Part shown: positions 8,708-18,800 of the stretch, piece by piece | Position numbering within the stretch: position 1 is the first letter of the stretch | How the letters are laid out: every line of letters begins with the position of its first letter | Origin: Porphyromonadaceae bacterium UBA7180 | Lineage (GTDB): Bacteria; Bacteroidota; Bacteroidia; Bacteroidales; Muribaculaceae | DNA: 50,941 nucleotides | Assembly (NCBI GenBank): GCA_002491165.1 | Contig: DKVK01000046.1 | Location: 1-50,941 of the forward strand | Direction of reading: 5' to 3' | Translations under genes and position numbers: made by a program | The notes under the pieces: generated by a model | Seen by the model: only the letters and a program-made list of their open reading frames with translations | Told to the model about the DNA's origin: nothing | The model's database searches: none

Positions 8708-9464
8708 AACGGAATTGGGATAGTGCAACGGCGGTAGCAATGGCTACATTGAGCGATTCGGGATGAGGTGCGTTCGGCGGAAAAGGGGGTATGAAAAGGG
8801 GACAGCTGACGCGGCGCTTCGTCTCTTCGCGAAGGCCGCGCCCTTCGTTACCCATGCAAAGGATTCCGTTACCCAGCGGCTGGCGGTAGATGTCCTTGCC
8901 GTCGAGAAGGGTGCCGTAGACAGGTACGTCCGGATTGCGGTCGAAGAGTTCGCAGAGGTCAGTGTAACAGATGGTTACACGAGAAAGACTTCCCATAGTG
9001 GCTTGAATGGTCTTAGGATTGAAAACATCTGCGGTATCGCGGGAAGCGAAGATGGTCTTAACGCCAAACCAGTCGGCGGTGCGGATAATTGTACCGAGAT
9101 TTCCGGGATCCTGTATGCCGTCGAGCGCGAGATACAACTCGTCGGGATTTAGCTTCTCGGGAACCTCGCTTTCCGGACGGTGGAAATAAGCAATCACTTC
9201 GGGAGCCGTAGCCAACTGCGAAAGCTTTTTCAGATTCGCCGCATCGGTGCTGTAAACATGATGGAACTTAGCGAGGACGTCCTCATGCACACTTATCAGA
9301 GCATCTGGAATGCCTACTATGGTTTCGCAGTCGAAACAAGCCGCCGTGTCAATTGCACACTTCATTCCTTCAGCCACAAAAAGCGCCTGACGGTCGCGGT
9401 GCTTTTTAAGTTTCAGCTGTGCCAGCGCCGCAAGTTTAGTCTTGGAAAGCGGTTCGATCTCCAT
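8691..9464 (-). CDS. TrmH/SpoU-family RNA 2'-O-methyltransferase
   Basis: 257 aa SPOUT-class methyltransferase with an N-terminal substrate-binding domain (KLKKHRDRQALFVAEG) and the three knot motifs in order: DGIQDPGNLGTIIRTADWFG (115-134), GNEGRGL (205-211) and ESLNVAIATAV (236-246). It uses S-adenosylmethionine to methylate ribose in rRNA or tRNA; the target nucleotide cannot be told from sequence. It lies 28 nt after the thioredoxin lipoprotein gene and overlaps radA, so the three genes look like one operon. Confidence 0.9.
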   Translation of the reverse strand: MEIEPLSKTKLAALAQLKLKKHRDRQALFVAEGMKCAIDTAACFDCETIVGIPDALISVHEDVLAKFHHVYSTDAANLKKLSQLATAPEVIAYFHRPESEVPEKLNPDELYLALDGIQDPGNLGTIIRTADWFGVKTIFASRDTADVFNPKTIQATMGSLSRVTICYTDLCELFDRNPDVPVYGTLLDGKDIYRQPLGNGILCMGNEGRGLREETKRRVSCPLFIPPFPPNAPHPESLNVAIATAVALSQFRYGKEN

Positions 9465-9492
9465 TCTTCGCTACTTTGTGTTTTTAAAACAA

Positions 9493-9912
9493 TTACTTCT
9501 TTTCAAGCATGGCGTCGAGCTGTCTGCCAAGTTCTTCAGCACTCATCATCCCCGTGAAACGGTACACCTCCCGTCCTTCGCCGTCAACGAAGAGAATCGT
9601 CGGGATGCTTTGGATTCCGTACTTATTGGCGAGAGCCTGGTCGCGGTCCACGTCGATGGTCTTGAACTCTATGCGTCCGGCGTAATCCTTCTCCGCCTTA
9701 TGGAAAACGGGACGGAATTGCATACAGGGACCGCACCATGTGGCGAAGAAGTCCACCACGGTGGGTTTTCCTTGAGGCGACTTGAAATCTTCGGCCATCG
9801 GCAACTGCTGTTCCAGGGCCGTCTGTTCCTGCGGCTGGGCGGCATCTTTCTTCTGCGAGCAGGAGCAGACTAATGTAAATACGGCTACGGTAAAAATCAA
9901 AAATTTCTTCAT
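9493..9912 (-). CDS. thioredoxin-fold lipoprotein
   Basis: 139 aa. The signal peptide is followed by a Cys at 18 (LVCSC), consistent with a lipoprotein anchored in the envelope. The thioredoxin domain has the active site WCGPC (Cys60, Cys63) in TVVDFFATWCGPCMQF and the cis-Pro loop SIPTILFVDG. It likely reduces or isomerises disulfides on the periplasmic side. It is first of the group with the RNA methyltransferase and radA. A terminator-like hairpin of pfp lies just upstream (9932-9971). Confidence 0.85.
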   Translation of the reverse strand: MKKFLIFTVAVFTLVCSCSQKKDAAQPQEQTALEQQLPMAEDFKSPQGKPTVVDFFATWCGPCMQFRPVFHKAEKDYAGRIEFKTIDVDRDQALANKYGIQSIPTILFVDGEGREVYRFTGMMSAEELGRQLDAMLEKK

Positions 9913-9931
9913 AGTTCTGAATTTAAACTGT

Positions 9932-9971
9932 AAAAGAGAGGCAAAGGCGGAATGCTCCGTCTTGACCTCTC
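9932..9971 (-). terminator. probable terminator after pfp
   Basis: On the minus strand GAGAGG (9966-9971) pairs with CCTCTC (9936-9941), with an inner CGGA/TCCG stem, followed by TTTT. It sits 40 nt past the pfp stop. Confidence 0.5.
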
Positions 9972-10010
9972 CCTGTATTAGTTGGTGCTACGAACCTAAA
10001 AACCAGGTGC

Positions 10011-11678
10011 TTAGAATCGTGGCATTATTTCCTTGTTATGTTCGAGCAATAGCGTCATGGAAGGACGGTCGCAGACCTCGGGGGGGCCGAAATACTGGAT
10101 AGGTCCGGGATACTGGTACAGCGTGTTGAGAGCAAGTGTCTCGCGCATGGAGGCAAACTTCAGGTACGGGCGGCCGTTCAGATTTACCAGCGCTTTTTTG
10201 ATTACAGGTTTCTCCTGGCCGTTGCGGCGTTCCATGTTCATCATCATAGTGATGGGGATACCGCCGGCAATCCAGTTTTCGGTCGATTCCGTGAGGTTGC
10301 GTATCGACGACATATAGCCGGTGAGTCCTGCGTTGATGAGCATCGCGGCGTTATAGCCGAGAGCATAGGTATAGTCGGCGTCGAAGTTCGAGGGGTCTGC
10401 GCAACGGCCTTCGTAACCGAAGAAGTGATGCTGTGTGGCGAACTTGCCGGCATATTCACCTGTCTCCGCCATCTCTTCGAGGCGTTTTGCCACCATTTCG
10501 GAGATGAGACTTTCTGTCTCGATGAGTGACACCTGCACGTTGCCGTGCGAGTCGCGGTCGAGGCTCAGCTGCAGGGCGATGTTCTTCGGGAGCGATTTGA
10601 AGAGCTCGGCGTTGACGGGGGAGAGGTGCTGGTGGATGGCCACAAGCTTGTCGAGTTCCTCGAGACCTTCGAGTTCTTCGGCGTATTCAACGAGTATGTC
10701 GTTAAGTTCGTTGATAAGGCGCTTCATCGACGGGATGAACTCGATGAGGCCCTCGGGGATGAGGACGGTACCGAAGTTCCATCCGAGTTTGGCGCGCTCC
10801 GAGATAACGTAGCAGATGTAGGAAACAATGTTGTCGAGAGTCATGCGCTTGGCCTGCACTTCCTCGGAGATAAGGCAGATATTGGGCTGTGTCTGGAGGG
10901 CACATTCAAGGGCGATGTGCGATGCCGAGCGGCCCATAAGCTTGATGAAGTGGTAGTATTTCTTTGCCGAGTTGCAGTCGCGCTGTATGTTGCCGATAAC
11001 CTCGCTGTAGACCTTGCAGGCGGTGTCGAATCCGAAAGATGTCTCGATCCACTCGTTCTTGAGGTCGCCGTCGATGGTTTTGGGCACGCCGATAACCTGG
11101 ATGTCAAGTCCTTTGGCCTTATAGTATTCGGCCAGTACGGCGGCGTTGGTATTCGAGTCGTCGCCACCGATTATTACGAGAGCCTTGATATTTAGCTCTT
11201 CGAGGATGGTGAGACCTTTGTCGAACTGGTCGGGAGTTTCAAGTTTTGTACGGCCGGAGCCGATGATGTCGAAACCGCCGGTGTTGCGGTATTCCTTGAT
11301 GTATCCGGCCGTCAGTTCCATGTATTGATGGTTGATGAAGCCGGAGGGACCCATGAGGAAACCGTAGAGGCGGCACTCCGGGTTGAGCGATTTTATGCCG
11401 TCGAAGATTCCGGAAACGACGTTGTGGCCGCCGGGAGCCTGGCCGCCGGAAAGTATGATGCCCACGTTGAAGGGCTCTTCAAGTCGTTTTGGGTTTTCGT
11501 CGCGGACGAATTCCACTACGGGAAGTCCGTAAGTATTAGGGAAACGCTTCTGTATCTCCTCCTGGTCGGCCACCGACTTGGTGGGCTCGCCGATCTTAAG
11601 CGTCACCGGACCTTGCAATGCTTTCGGGAGTTTCGGAATATAATTCGAACGCACTCTCTGTAATGCACTCTTTTTCAT
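10011..11678 (-). CDS. pfp: diphosphate--fructose-6-phosphate 1-phosphotransferase
   Basis: 555 aa PPi-dependent phosphofructokinase (long, plant-beta-like form), interconverting fructose 6-phosphate and fructose 1,6-bisphosphate in glycolysis and gluconeogenesis with pyrophosphate instead of ATP. GGDD at 171-174 (the Asp that marks PPi use), PKTIDGDL at 199-206, and MGRSASH at 248-254 are all present. It stands alone, with its own promoter at 11724-11755 and a likely terminator at 9932-9971. Such enzymes are standard in Bacteroidales. Confidence 0.95.
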   Translation of the reverse strand: MKKSALQRVRSNYIPKLPKALQGPVTLKIGEPTKSVADQEEIQKRFPNTYGLPVVEFVRDENPKRLEEPFNVGIILSGGQAPGGHNVVSGIFDGIKSLNPECRLYGFLMGPSGFINHQYMELTAGYIKEYRNTGGFDIIGSGRTKLETPDQFDKGLTILEELNIKALVIIGGDDSNTNAAVLAEYYKAKGLDIQVIGVPKTIDGDLKNEWIETSFGFDTACKVYSEVIGNIQRDCNSAKKYYHFIKLMGRSASHIALECALQTQPNICLISEEVQAKRMTLDNIVSYICYVISERAKLGWNFGTVLIPEGLIEFIPSMKRLINELNDILVEYAEELEGLEELDKLVAIHQHLSPVNAELFKSLPKNIALQLSLDRDSHGNVQVSLIETESLISEMVAKRLEEMAETGEYAGKFATQHHFFGYEGRCADPSNFDADYTYALGYNAAMLINAGLTGYMSSIRNLTESTENWIAGGIPITMMMNMERRNGQEKPVIKKALVNLNGRPYLKFASMRETLALNTLYQYPGPIQYFGPPEVCDRPSMTLLLEHNKEIMPRF

Positions 11679-11723
11679 GTACCTAACGTGTTAAGATTTT
11701 TCCTGTATTTCTAATTCAGGCTG

Positions 11724-11755
11724 CAAAGTTACAAAATAATTCCGTCATTTACAAA
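11724..11755 (-). promoter_or_regulatory. pfp promoter
   Basis: Minus strand: TTTG (11752-11755), 20 bp, TAACTTTG (11724-11731), a full consensus match about 45 nt before the start codon. Confidence 0.7.
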
Positions 11756-11823
11756 TAAACTTGAGTATTTCGTGTCATTAGGAGCTGTTTTTGAGGTACG
11801 TTGTATCTGATAACTGACCGGAA

Positions 11824-12255
11824 TCAGAGTGAAATCCCGATGCCGGCACCGGCTGTTCCGAACCAGTTCCCGGATTTCACGTGCTTGTGCATCCATGTGT
11901 ATGGTTCAAACTGAACCGTGACATGCACTTTGCCTTCGGTTTTTTGGCCGTCGCAAACCGCCGGTTCCCATTTCGGCATTTTCTCGATTAGACGAACCGC
12001 CTCCTCCGTGAATACAGGGTCAGAGGATTGCAGCACGGTATAATCCTCCACTTTCCCTTTCCCCGATATTGTGACCTCAAATGTAACGCAGCCGGACTTC
12101 TCCATTACCAGGGCTCCTTGCGGATATTTCATCTTCTTGACGAACCATTGCTGCAACTTTTCGTCGCCACCTTTGAAGTAAGGGTCGGTGCATTCGGCCA
12201 TAATGCCGAGAAAAGCCGACAGTACCGTAATAACCAGGAGCAGTAACCGTTTCAT
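11824..12255 (-). CDS. secreted protein with TonB C-terminal domain
   Basis: 143 aa. An N-terminal hydrophobic signal (MKRLLLLVITVLSAFLGIMA) precedes a TonB_C domain: KYPQGALVMEKSGCVTFEVTI, VLQSSDPVFTEEAVRLIEKMPKWEPA, GKVHVTVQFEP. There is no proline-rich spacer and no ExbBD neighbour, so it is probably not a classic energy transducer but a free periplasmic TonB-box-type domain, as often found in Bacteroidales. The start lies 6 nt after the kdsB stop, so it belongs to the envelope operon. Function is inferred only from the fold. Confidence 0.75.
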   Translation of the reverse strand: MKRLLLLVITVLSAFLGIMAECTDPYFKGGDEKLQQWFVKKMKYPQGALVMEKSGCVTFEVTISGKGKVEDYTVLQSSDPVFTEEAVRLIEKMPKWEPAVCDGQKTEGKVHVTVQFEPYTWMHKHVKSGNWFGTAGAGIGISL

Positions 12256-12261
12256 GGTGCG

Positions 12262-13020
12262 TCAGAGTTTGCCGAGCATCTTTTCGGCCTGAGCCAAATC
12301 TTCCGGTGTGTCGATGCCGAGGGTTGGAGTATCAGTTACTGCCACGCGAATTGCCAGACCGTTTTGCAGCCAACGTAACTGCTCGAGGCTTTCGGCTTTC
12401 TCAAGCGAGGACTGCGGCATTTTTGTCACTTTGCGAAGTGTCTCGCGGCGGTAGGCATAGATGCCTACGTGGGCGTAAAAGTCTGTGGTTTCAAGCCACT
12501 CGGTGTACTTCACGCTGCGGACGTAAGGTATGATACTGCGCGAGAAGTAGAGCGCGCGTCCATTGTCGGCGAAGGTCACTTTCACAAGATTGGCATCGAA
12601 CAGCGCCTCGAATCCGAGAGCCGGGTCGAAGCGGCGTGCCAGCGTTGCGATGTCAGTCTCCGGGTCGTCGAAGCATCCCATAAGAAGTCGCAACTGTTCG
12701 GCGGCAATGAAAGGTTCGTCGCCCTGCACATTTAGGATTACATCGGCGTACGGAGCCGCTTTCTCTGCCGCTTCGGCCACACGGTCTGTGCCGCTACGGT
12801 GCTTGTCCGACGTCATGCAGGCACGGAACCCATGTTGCTCCACGCAGTCGAAAATGCGACGGTCGTCCGTGGCTACCACCACATCGGGAATTACGGCCGA
12901 TACGCGGCTGCAAACATGAATAATCATCGGCACATCGCCGAGAAGCGCCAGCGGCTTGCCAGGGAAACGTGACGACGCATAGCGCGCCGGTATGATAGCT
13001 GCAAATTTAGTCTTTTCCAT
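12262..13020 (-). CDS. kdsB: 3-deoxy-manno-octulosonate cytidylyltransferase
   Basis: 252 aa CMP-KDO synthetase, activating KDO for lipid A-core assembly in the cytoplasm. Motifs: IPARYASSRFPGKPL at 10-24 (CTP loop), VVATDDRRI at 48-56, HRSGTDR at 74-80, NVQGDEPFI at 97-105. Length is normal. It overlaps the upstream membrane-protein gene by 14 nt, a sign of translational coupling within the GT4-flippase-kdsB-TonB_C operon. Confidence 0.95.
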   Translation of the reverse strand: MEKTKFAAIIPARYASSRFPGKPLALLGDVPMIIHVCSRVSAVIPDVVVATDDRRIFDCVEQHGFRACMTSDKHRSGTDRVAEAAEKAAPYADVILNVQGDEPFIAAEQLRLLMGCFDDPETDIATLARRFDPALGFEALFDANLVKVTFADNGRALYFSRSIIPYVRSVKYTEWLETTDFYAHVGIYAYRRETLRKVTKMPQSSLEKAESLEQLRWLQNGLAIRVAVTDTPTLGIDTPEDLAQAEKMLGKL

Positions 13021-14116
13021 CGCTTGTTGTCTCTTTTGTCTTTTGATTGTTCTTGCGAATTGCGGCCAGCGACTCCTTGGCCCATCCAGGAACTATTATC
13101 GCGCCGATTATCAGGTAGATATAGTATGAAATCAGTCGCCAGAAGACGGCCAGTATAAGCACAAGCCCGGCCGAAGTGACCATGTCGCTGTAATACTCCG
13201 AGAATATCCACTCGCTCAGCCCTGAGCCGCCGGGCGTCGGGCTTACCATAAGCACTATCCAGATGACGAACTCACGCGCAAAGATTACCCATTGGTGAGG
13301 GTCGGAACCGGGTACGAAACCGAAGAAGAGGGCATTGACCACCAGATAACGTGAAATCCACGACAACGCCGTGCCGCCGAAGACTTCGAGCCAGAAACGG
13401 AACGGTTTGGTTTTCAGTTGCACGGAGGTTGCTATCATATTATCGCTCAACTCGATGGCCTTGGAGTTCCAGCGACGAAGCAGCCGCCATTTGAATATCT
13501 TGGTAATCACCTTGCGGATCCACAGGGGCTTCCAGATAATGCCGGTGAAAAGGATAGCCGTCCAGATGAATACCACGGAGTAGACCAACCAGAACGTCAG
13601 CGTTATACCTTGGGCGAATACACCGCCGCCGGAGTCGAAAAGCTCGGCCGCGGGAGTGAGAAGCACAATGAGCGGGCAGAACACCACGAAGAAGAGTTCG
13701 TCGAGGAAAAGTGTGGTCATCATTAGCGTGGTGGCTCGTCCGAACTCTATACCCTGCGTGTTGAGGAAGACCATACCGAAGGTGCTTCCGCCGACGGCCG
13801 ACGGCGTTATACACGACATGAACTCGCAGAGCATATCCACCTTCCACGCTTTTCCCCACGGCAGGTCGCGGTTAGTAAGCGTGCGGAAGCGCCAGGTAAG
13901 CCCGAAGTCGCGCCCGAGCATGAAGATCACCCCGAAGACTATGCAAAGCACGGCCCGCGGAGTGAAGTCTATCGAACGGAAAACTTCCGAAAGGTTCTCC
14001 TTCCGGGACTCGTCCCACAGCATCCATGCCACGACCCCGAGCCCTATGACAACAGGGAGCGCAACCTTCCACCATGAGAAGGGGTTCTTAACTTCGTCAG
14101 CTGTTTCTGTGGTCAT
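13007..14116 (-). CDS. lysylphosphatidylglycerol-synthase-TM/UPF0104 family membrane protein
   Basis: 369 aa polytopic inner-membrane protein with about eight hydrophobic segments. Family marks are CEFMSCITPSAVGGSTFG (residues about 96-113) and the later VLMVSPTPGGSGLSEW. This family (flippase-like domain of MprF and relatives) moves or modifies lipids; no catalytic MprF synthase domain is attached. The setting, between a GT4 glycosyltransferase (20-nt overlap) and kdsB (14-nt overlap), suggests a role in glycolipid or LPS-related transport. The exact substrate is unknown. Confidence 0.8.
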   Translation of the reverse strand: MTTETADEVKNPFSWWKVALPVVIGLGVVAWMLWDESRKENLSEVFRSIDFTPRAVLCIVFGVIFMLGRDFGLTWRFRTLTNRDLPWGKAWKVDMLCEFMSCITPSAVGGSTFGMVFLNTQGIEFGRATTLMMTTLFLDELFFVVFCPLIVLLTPAAELFDSGGGVFAQGITLTFWLVYSVVFIWTAILFTGIIWKPLWIRKVITKIFKWRLLRRWNSKAIELSDNMIATSVQLKTKPFRFWLEVFGGTALSWISRYLVVNALFFGFVPGSDPHQWVIFAREFVIWIVLMVSPTPGGSGLSEWIFSEYYSDMVTSAGLVLILAVFWRLISYYIYLIIGAIIVPGWAKESLAAIRKNNQKTKETTSDGKD

Positions 14117-15296
14117 GATTGTACATTTCTATAATTTCACTATAACGCTGTGACACCTCTTCCATGACATCGTCCCAGGAACGGGTCAGCGTCTCGCGGG
14201 CTTTCATTCCGAGGGCGGCGCAGACATCGCGGTTTTCGGCCACATGCTTCACCACGGCCGCATATTGCTCCGGAGTGGCTCCGGTCAACAGACCGTTCAC
14301 GCCGTCGCGGATTACCTCCGAGGCTGTGCTTCCCACCGGCAGTACAGATGGCGTTCCCATGGCGGCAGCTTCGCGGATTACGAGCGGAGCGTTGTCGTAG
14401 AAGGAGGGGAAGAGGAATACGTCGGCCGCGGCATAGTGTTTCGCCAATTGGTCCCGCTCGGTCACCACGCCGTGTATCGTGCATTTATCCTCAAGTCCGT
14501 TCTCCCTTATATATTGTTCCAACTGTGGCAGGGCATAACCCTGGCCGATGAAATCCATTCGGAAGTCAATACCCTGGCTCTTAAGGATTTTGAGCGTTTT
14601 CGCCACAACAATTATTCCCTTTTCGAGAATATGTTGCCCCACGAACAGCAGAGAGATTGCACCGTCGGGAATGCCGAATCCGCGCCGTGCGGAGAGTTTG
14701 GCCATAGGGAGGTCATCGGCAGAGTAAAGCGAAGCCAGGTCGTTGCCGTTTTCCACAACGGTCAGTTTGCCCCGGAATCCGTATTCACGAACCGTTTCCT
14801 CTACTGCTCCCTGTGGAATCCACACATGGTCGCAGACGTTGAAAAAGTCCAGAATACGCCGCATGATTATATTGACCATCCACGGCGTTTTTTCAAAGGA
14901 ATGTTCCAGGTCATCGCGGAATTTACTGTGGAACGTTGCAATTAGCGGCACGCGCTGTTTCCGGGCCGTGTAAGCCCCGAGTCGGCCGGAAGAGAACGGA
15001 CAGTGGCAATGCACGAGGCGCATCCGTGTTTCGCGCAACCGCCGCCAAATCTTGAAGTCGAGTTTGGGATAACCGTAGCGGTAAGGCTCGCGATTGGCTA
15101 TGGGGAGCGAGAAGTAACGGAGAACAGGGTAGGGGGGCTCCACGGCAATAGGATTACGTGGCGTGACGACACACGGGCGCTGCCCGGCTGCCGACAGCCA
15201 CCGGGCATAATTCTGGACAGCAAGGCTCACTCCATCGATGATGGGAGGGAAACTATCGTTAAAAATGCCTGTAAAAGGCTGCATACCATCTTTCAT
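14097..15296 (-). CDS. GT4-family glycosyltransferase
   Basis: 399 aa GT-B glycosyltransferase. N-terminal GIFNDSFPPIIDGVSLAVQ is the usual acceptor-side loop; HCHCPFSSGRLG and TFHSKFRDD follow; the donor-side domain has LLFVGQHILEKG and FPSFYDNAPLVIREAAAMG (the E-x7-E-like signature). It probably adds a sugar from a nucleotide donor to a lipid at the inner membrane, like mannosyltransferases acting on diacylglycerol or phosphatidylinositol. Start choice: ATG 15296 (MKDGMQPF) or 15284; the ORF is open to 15347, but those codons match nothing in the family. It heads the envelope operon. Confidence 0.82.
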   Translation of the reverse strand: MKDGMQPFTGIFNDSFPPIIDGVSLAVQNYARWLSAAGQRPCVVTPRNPIAVEPPYPVLRYFSLPIANREPYRYGYPKLDFKIWRRLRETRMRLVHCHCPFSSGRLGAYTARKQRVPLIATFHSKFRDDLEHSFEKTPWMVNIIMRRILDFFNVCDHVWIPQGAVEETVREYGFRGKLTVVENGNDLASLYSADDLPMAKLSARRGFGIPDGAISLLFVGQHILEKGIIVVAKTLKILKSQGIDFRMDFIGQGYALPQLEQYIRENGLEDKCTIHGVVTERDQLAKHYAAADVFLFPSFYDNAPLVIREAAAMGTPSVLPVGSTASEVIRDGVNGLLTGATPEQYAAVVKHVAENRDVCAALGMKARETLTRSWDDVMEEVSQRYSEIIEMYNHDHRNS

Positions 15297-15376
15297 CCTA
15301 ACAAAACAAGAAGGAGGCGGAGAGCAATACCGCGGAGAGTGAGGCATATTAAAACAATGAAGAGAGGCAATGATAA

Positions 15377-15408
15377 TACAAAATTACTCAATAAAACCGA
15401 AACAACCA
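15377..15408 (-). promoter_or_regulatory. promoter of the GT4-flippase-kdsB-TonB_C operon
   Basis: Minus strand: TTTG (15405-15408), 20 bp, TAATTTTG (15377-15384). Predicted start near 15370. Confidence 0.65.
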
Positions 15409-15514
15409 AACCTCCGCCCGAAAATCCACCAAAATCCATCGTTGTTACCTCAAAAATTCCCCATTTCAGACAGCCTGAATCTCATGACAGAGTTGTGGAT
15501 GAACAGTAAAAGAA

Positions 15515-15544
15515 AAAGTCAGACGGGAAAAGCCGTCTGACTTT
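15515..15544 (-). terminator. rho-independent terminator after tRNA-Cys
   Basis: AAAGTCAGACGG (15515-15526) and CCGTCTGACTTT (15533-15544) form a perfect 12-bp stem with a 6-nt loop. On the minus strand a T-rich tail follows (15506-15517), only 4 nt from the tRNA end. Confidence 0.88.
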
Positions 15545-15547
15545 AGG

Positions 15548-15618
15548 AGGTTCCAACCAGATTCGAACTGGTGTAAACGGTTTTGCAGACCGGTACCTAA
15601 CCACTCGGACATGGAACC
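15548..15618 (-). tRNA. tRNA-Cys(GCA)
   Basis: Minus strand, 71 nt. The acceptor stem GGTTCCA pairs with TGGAACC; the D arm has GTGGTTAGGTA; the anticodon loop is CTGCAAA with GCA; the T arm ACCAG-TTCGAAT-CTGGT is perfect. Position 73 is T, the identity base of tRNA-Cys. The 3' CCA is not encoded. Its own promoter lies at 15651-15690 and a terminator directly follows. Confidence 0.95.
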
Positions 15619-15650
15619 TTGTTTTATGTTTGCCGGGGTTTAACCCCTTT

Positions 15651-15690
15651 TTGCGATGCAAAGTTACTGCTTTTTATCGGACTGTGCAAA
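15651..15690 (-). promoter_or_regulatory. tRNA-Cys promoter with extended motif
   Basis: Minus strand: TTTGCACAGTCC (15679-15690), 12 nt, TAACTTTGCATCGCAA (15651-15666). The core is TTTG-N20-TAACTTTG. The extra bases on both sides are identical to the promoter of the tRNA at the right edge (50852-50891). A GGGGTTTAACCCC palindrome lies in the short leader (15635-15647). Confidence 0.8.
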
Positions 15691-15750
15691 TTTTTCACTC
15701 ACTATTTTCTCAACTTTTTCTTACTTTGTTGATTCTTAATGTCTTATATT

Positions 15751-15786
15751 AAAAAGAAATCAGCCCCGCTATCATAGCAGCGAGGC
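15751..15786 (-). terminator. rho-independent terminator after the first C10 protease gene
   Basis: Minus strand: GCCTCGCT (15779-15786) pairs with AGCGGGGC (15763-15770), 8 bp with one G-U, then a T-rich tail (15751-15759). It lies 33 nt past the stop. Confidence 0.75.
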
Positions 15787-15818
15787 CGGTTCCGGATATG
15801 TGATAAGTGGAATTGCGT

Positions 15819-18800
15819 TTATTTGCGCAGGAACTTGCGACCGCCCCAGATATAGAGGCCAGCAGGAAGTTGCTTCAGCGCATCGAAGTCCGCATCTTTG
15901 AGGACAAGGATGCCGTTGAGGTCGTAGACATCTGCTGTCTCGTTGACATCGAATACATCCTCTATACCGCTAAGATCTTTGCCCACCATGAGTTTGCCGC
16001 GTTTGTTATCGCCGAGGGCAGGGAGGGTATATTTGCCGTCGGTTAATTGCGTGTAGCTGATTGTTCCGTCGCTCAGGTTGCAAATCACTTCAATATGGTC
16101 GTTGCCTGTGATTACGAGTTCCGGCATCTCGGTACGGTTTACATAATAAGGAGCGTAAACTTCATTGGTTTCTGCATCGATGGCAGTTTGCGGGCCGGAG
16201 ACTTTCAATCCGTCGCGGATGTCGAACTCCCAATTCGGGAAGCTGATTTCCTCCCATCCTTCGGCGCGTGCGTAGAGGTTGGCACAGTTATCTGGAACTG
16301 AAACCTCGAGCGAGTTGGTATTATTGGGCATTACCATTTTGCCGAGCACGGGAGGAACGGTAGATTTGAAAGTAATCTTCCGGAGGTTGTCGGCACGGTA
16401 GAAGGCACCGTCGCTGATTGCGGTGATTGTTTCCGGGAGTGTGAGTTCGGTGACACAGTCTGCGGTAGCGAAGGGAACGCCGTCGAGCGTGGTGGGGAGA
16501 GTATAACCGTTGACCGAAGAGGGAACTTCGATGATTCCGGCATAGTGTCCGTTGCGGGGTGCGGTAAGGCGAGCTTGTTTGCCCTGCCCGTCGGTAATGA
16601 GGTAAGCGAGCTGAGCAGCTTCATCCTCGGCATATTTCACGACAGTAAGCGGGATGTCGCGCGAAACTATTTCACCCGAGGGTGTGTCGAGATGCCAGAC
16701 GTATTCACCCGGTTCAACGTCCTTTAAGGGCGTGGAGGAGAGAAGAATCCGAGTGCCTTGTCCTGCCGCAAGGTCCAAATTACCGGACGTAAAGGAGGTG
16801 ACTTTCTCAAAAGTACCGTTGTTTTCGCGCATAAGGTTGAACACAATGGGCGACGAGACTTCCTCGTTCTTCCGATTGTTGATCGAGATAGTAATTTCGT
16901 CGTCAACAGAGGAGTCAAGGATACGCGGTGTTATATCGGAGACATTAAACGACTGGCCGAACTGACGTTTTGAACCATCCTTCACTACGATCTGCAAGGG
17001 TGCGGAAACGAGTTCTACATTCTTTGAGTTAACTTTAAGCGAGACATTATATACACCGGCTTTCGGCAGTGAAGAGCTGGCAAGTTCAATAACCTGCGAG
17101 CGCCCGCTGGGGATATAAGCGACTTTCGACATTCTAAGCACGCCGGCTGAGCCGTCAGCACGGGTTGCCGTAATGATCATTGTTCCGTACCAGTCGTTAA
17201 GGCCTACATTCGCAACGGTCAAACTACCCGAACATGTACTGGTATCGAAATTGTTGTCAAATCCGTTTACGCCGGTTACTACTAGAGTGGCATTTTCATC
17301 TAGTTGCTGGACTTCGCCGTAAGTCAACGTACCCTGGGTTACGGTCAAGGGCACGTAAGTGGGATAGCCGTCCATGCTTGCGATTTTATTGAACGGTGCG
17401 GTCAAATCATTTCTGCTGGCAAGGTATACTTTATATTTACCGTCGCGAAGTTGCGGGTCAAAGTAATCTACCGACCTGAAACCGTAACCGGGATTCAATT
17501 CGCCCGAAAATTGATCCTCAGGAGTATTCCAGCCCAAAACATAAGTGATATCTTCGGGATTGATCATATTCTCGAAAGCCACGGCGATCTGTATCTCTTG
17601 TTTTACACCTGTGGGGTTATAGAGGATACCATTGTTGACCTGGAGGGAAGAGGCCTCCGCTTCTTCATTATATGAGTGAATGAGATATGTCTGGATAAGG
17701 AGGTAGTTGTCAGTAGGAGTATCTGCGATACCTTTGGGAGTAAGATTGATAATGGCTGACTGGTTGCTGTTATAACCACCTTCGTAGCTGCCTATACCCC
17801 CAGCAGCCGGGTTAAGGCTGTAAAGGAGGAAAAAACCGTCCTGATAACCGCCCCATCCCCAGTTGAAGTGGAAGTAACCGTTTCCGGCATATCCGTCGGT
17901 GACGAAGCAGTGGCCTCCGGCCGACGAGGCGCCGCACATCAGGACGGGACGGTTCTGTGCCAATTCTCCGTAGATGAGGGCTTCCCACTGGTTAAGGGTC
18001 ATGTAGTCGCGGTACCGTATGCCTGTGCCGGGGTTATATTTAAGATGGTTTATAAGACCGGCATGCATGTTCATGTCGACAGCTCCGCTTCCGTACGGGG
18101 AGTAATTCATAGAGACGGCACGGCCGCAGACTGCCATAAGTTCTGCTACTGCCTTTGCCTGTTCCGGCGTATAGTCTACAGTTGCATAATCGTCAAGCAT
18201 CAGACTATAATCGAGCGGATGTTTATTGAAGCGGTACCAAAGGTTACCATTTTCCGTACATTGTGCACTGCCTTCGCCCACGTCGGGCCATTTGTTGTAG
18301 TTCAGCACCTGCGCCATGGCGGTGGCCACACAACCGGTGACTGATGTTTGTCCGTTAACGACAGGACACAGGTTGTTGTACGGAGTGCTCTGGTTCCAGC
18401 GGGTGGTCAGCATCGGCTCAATGACATTGCGTTCATCTTTCTCTATGACGCGGGCTTTGCCCCCGCGAGTGTAGTACCATGAAATTTCGCGCTGTGTTTC
18501 TTCAAGCCAGTATTTGAAATTCGGAGCCACATTTGCGGGGTCGTATTCCCCGTCAAGGGTATACCCAAGGATAGCGGGCAACTCGTCGTCGCCGCTGACG
18601 ATGGTAAAGCCGGCACTGTTCCCGTTATTAAAGAGGTAGAAGACCGGTTCGCCATTGACAGAAGGAGCGTAAGCGGCCTTTTTTCCGATGGCCGGGGCTT
18701 TCTTGTATTTAGAAGCATTCTGCCCGGTAAACTGGCGGGCGATACCGGCGGCCTCATTTTCGGAAATACGCTTGGCGCCGGCGGGGCATACATACCCCAT

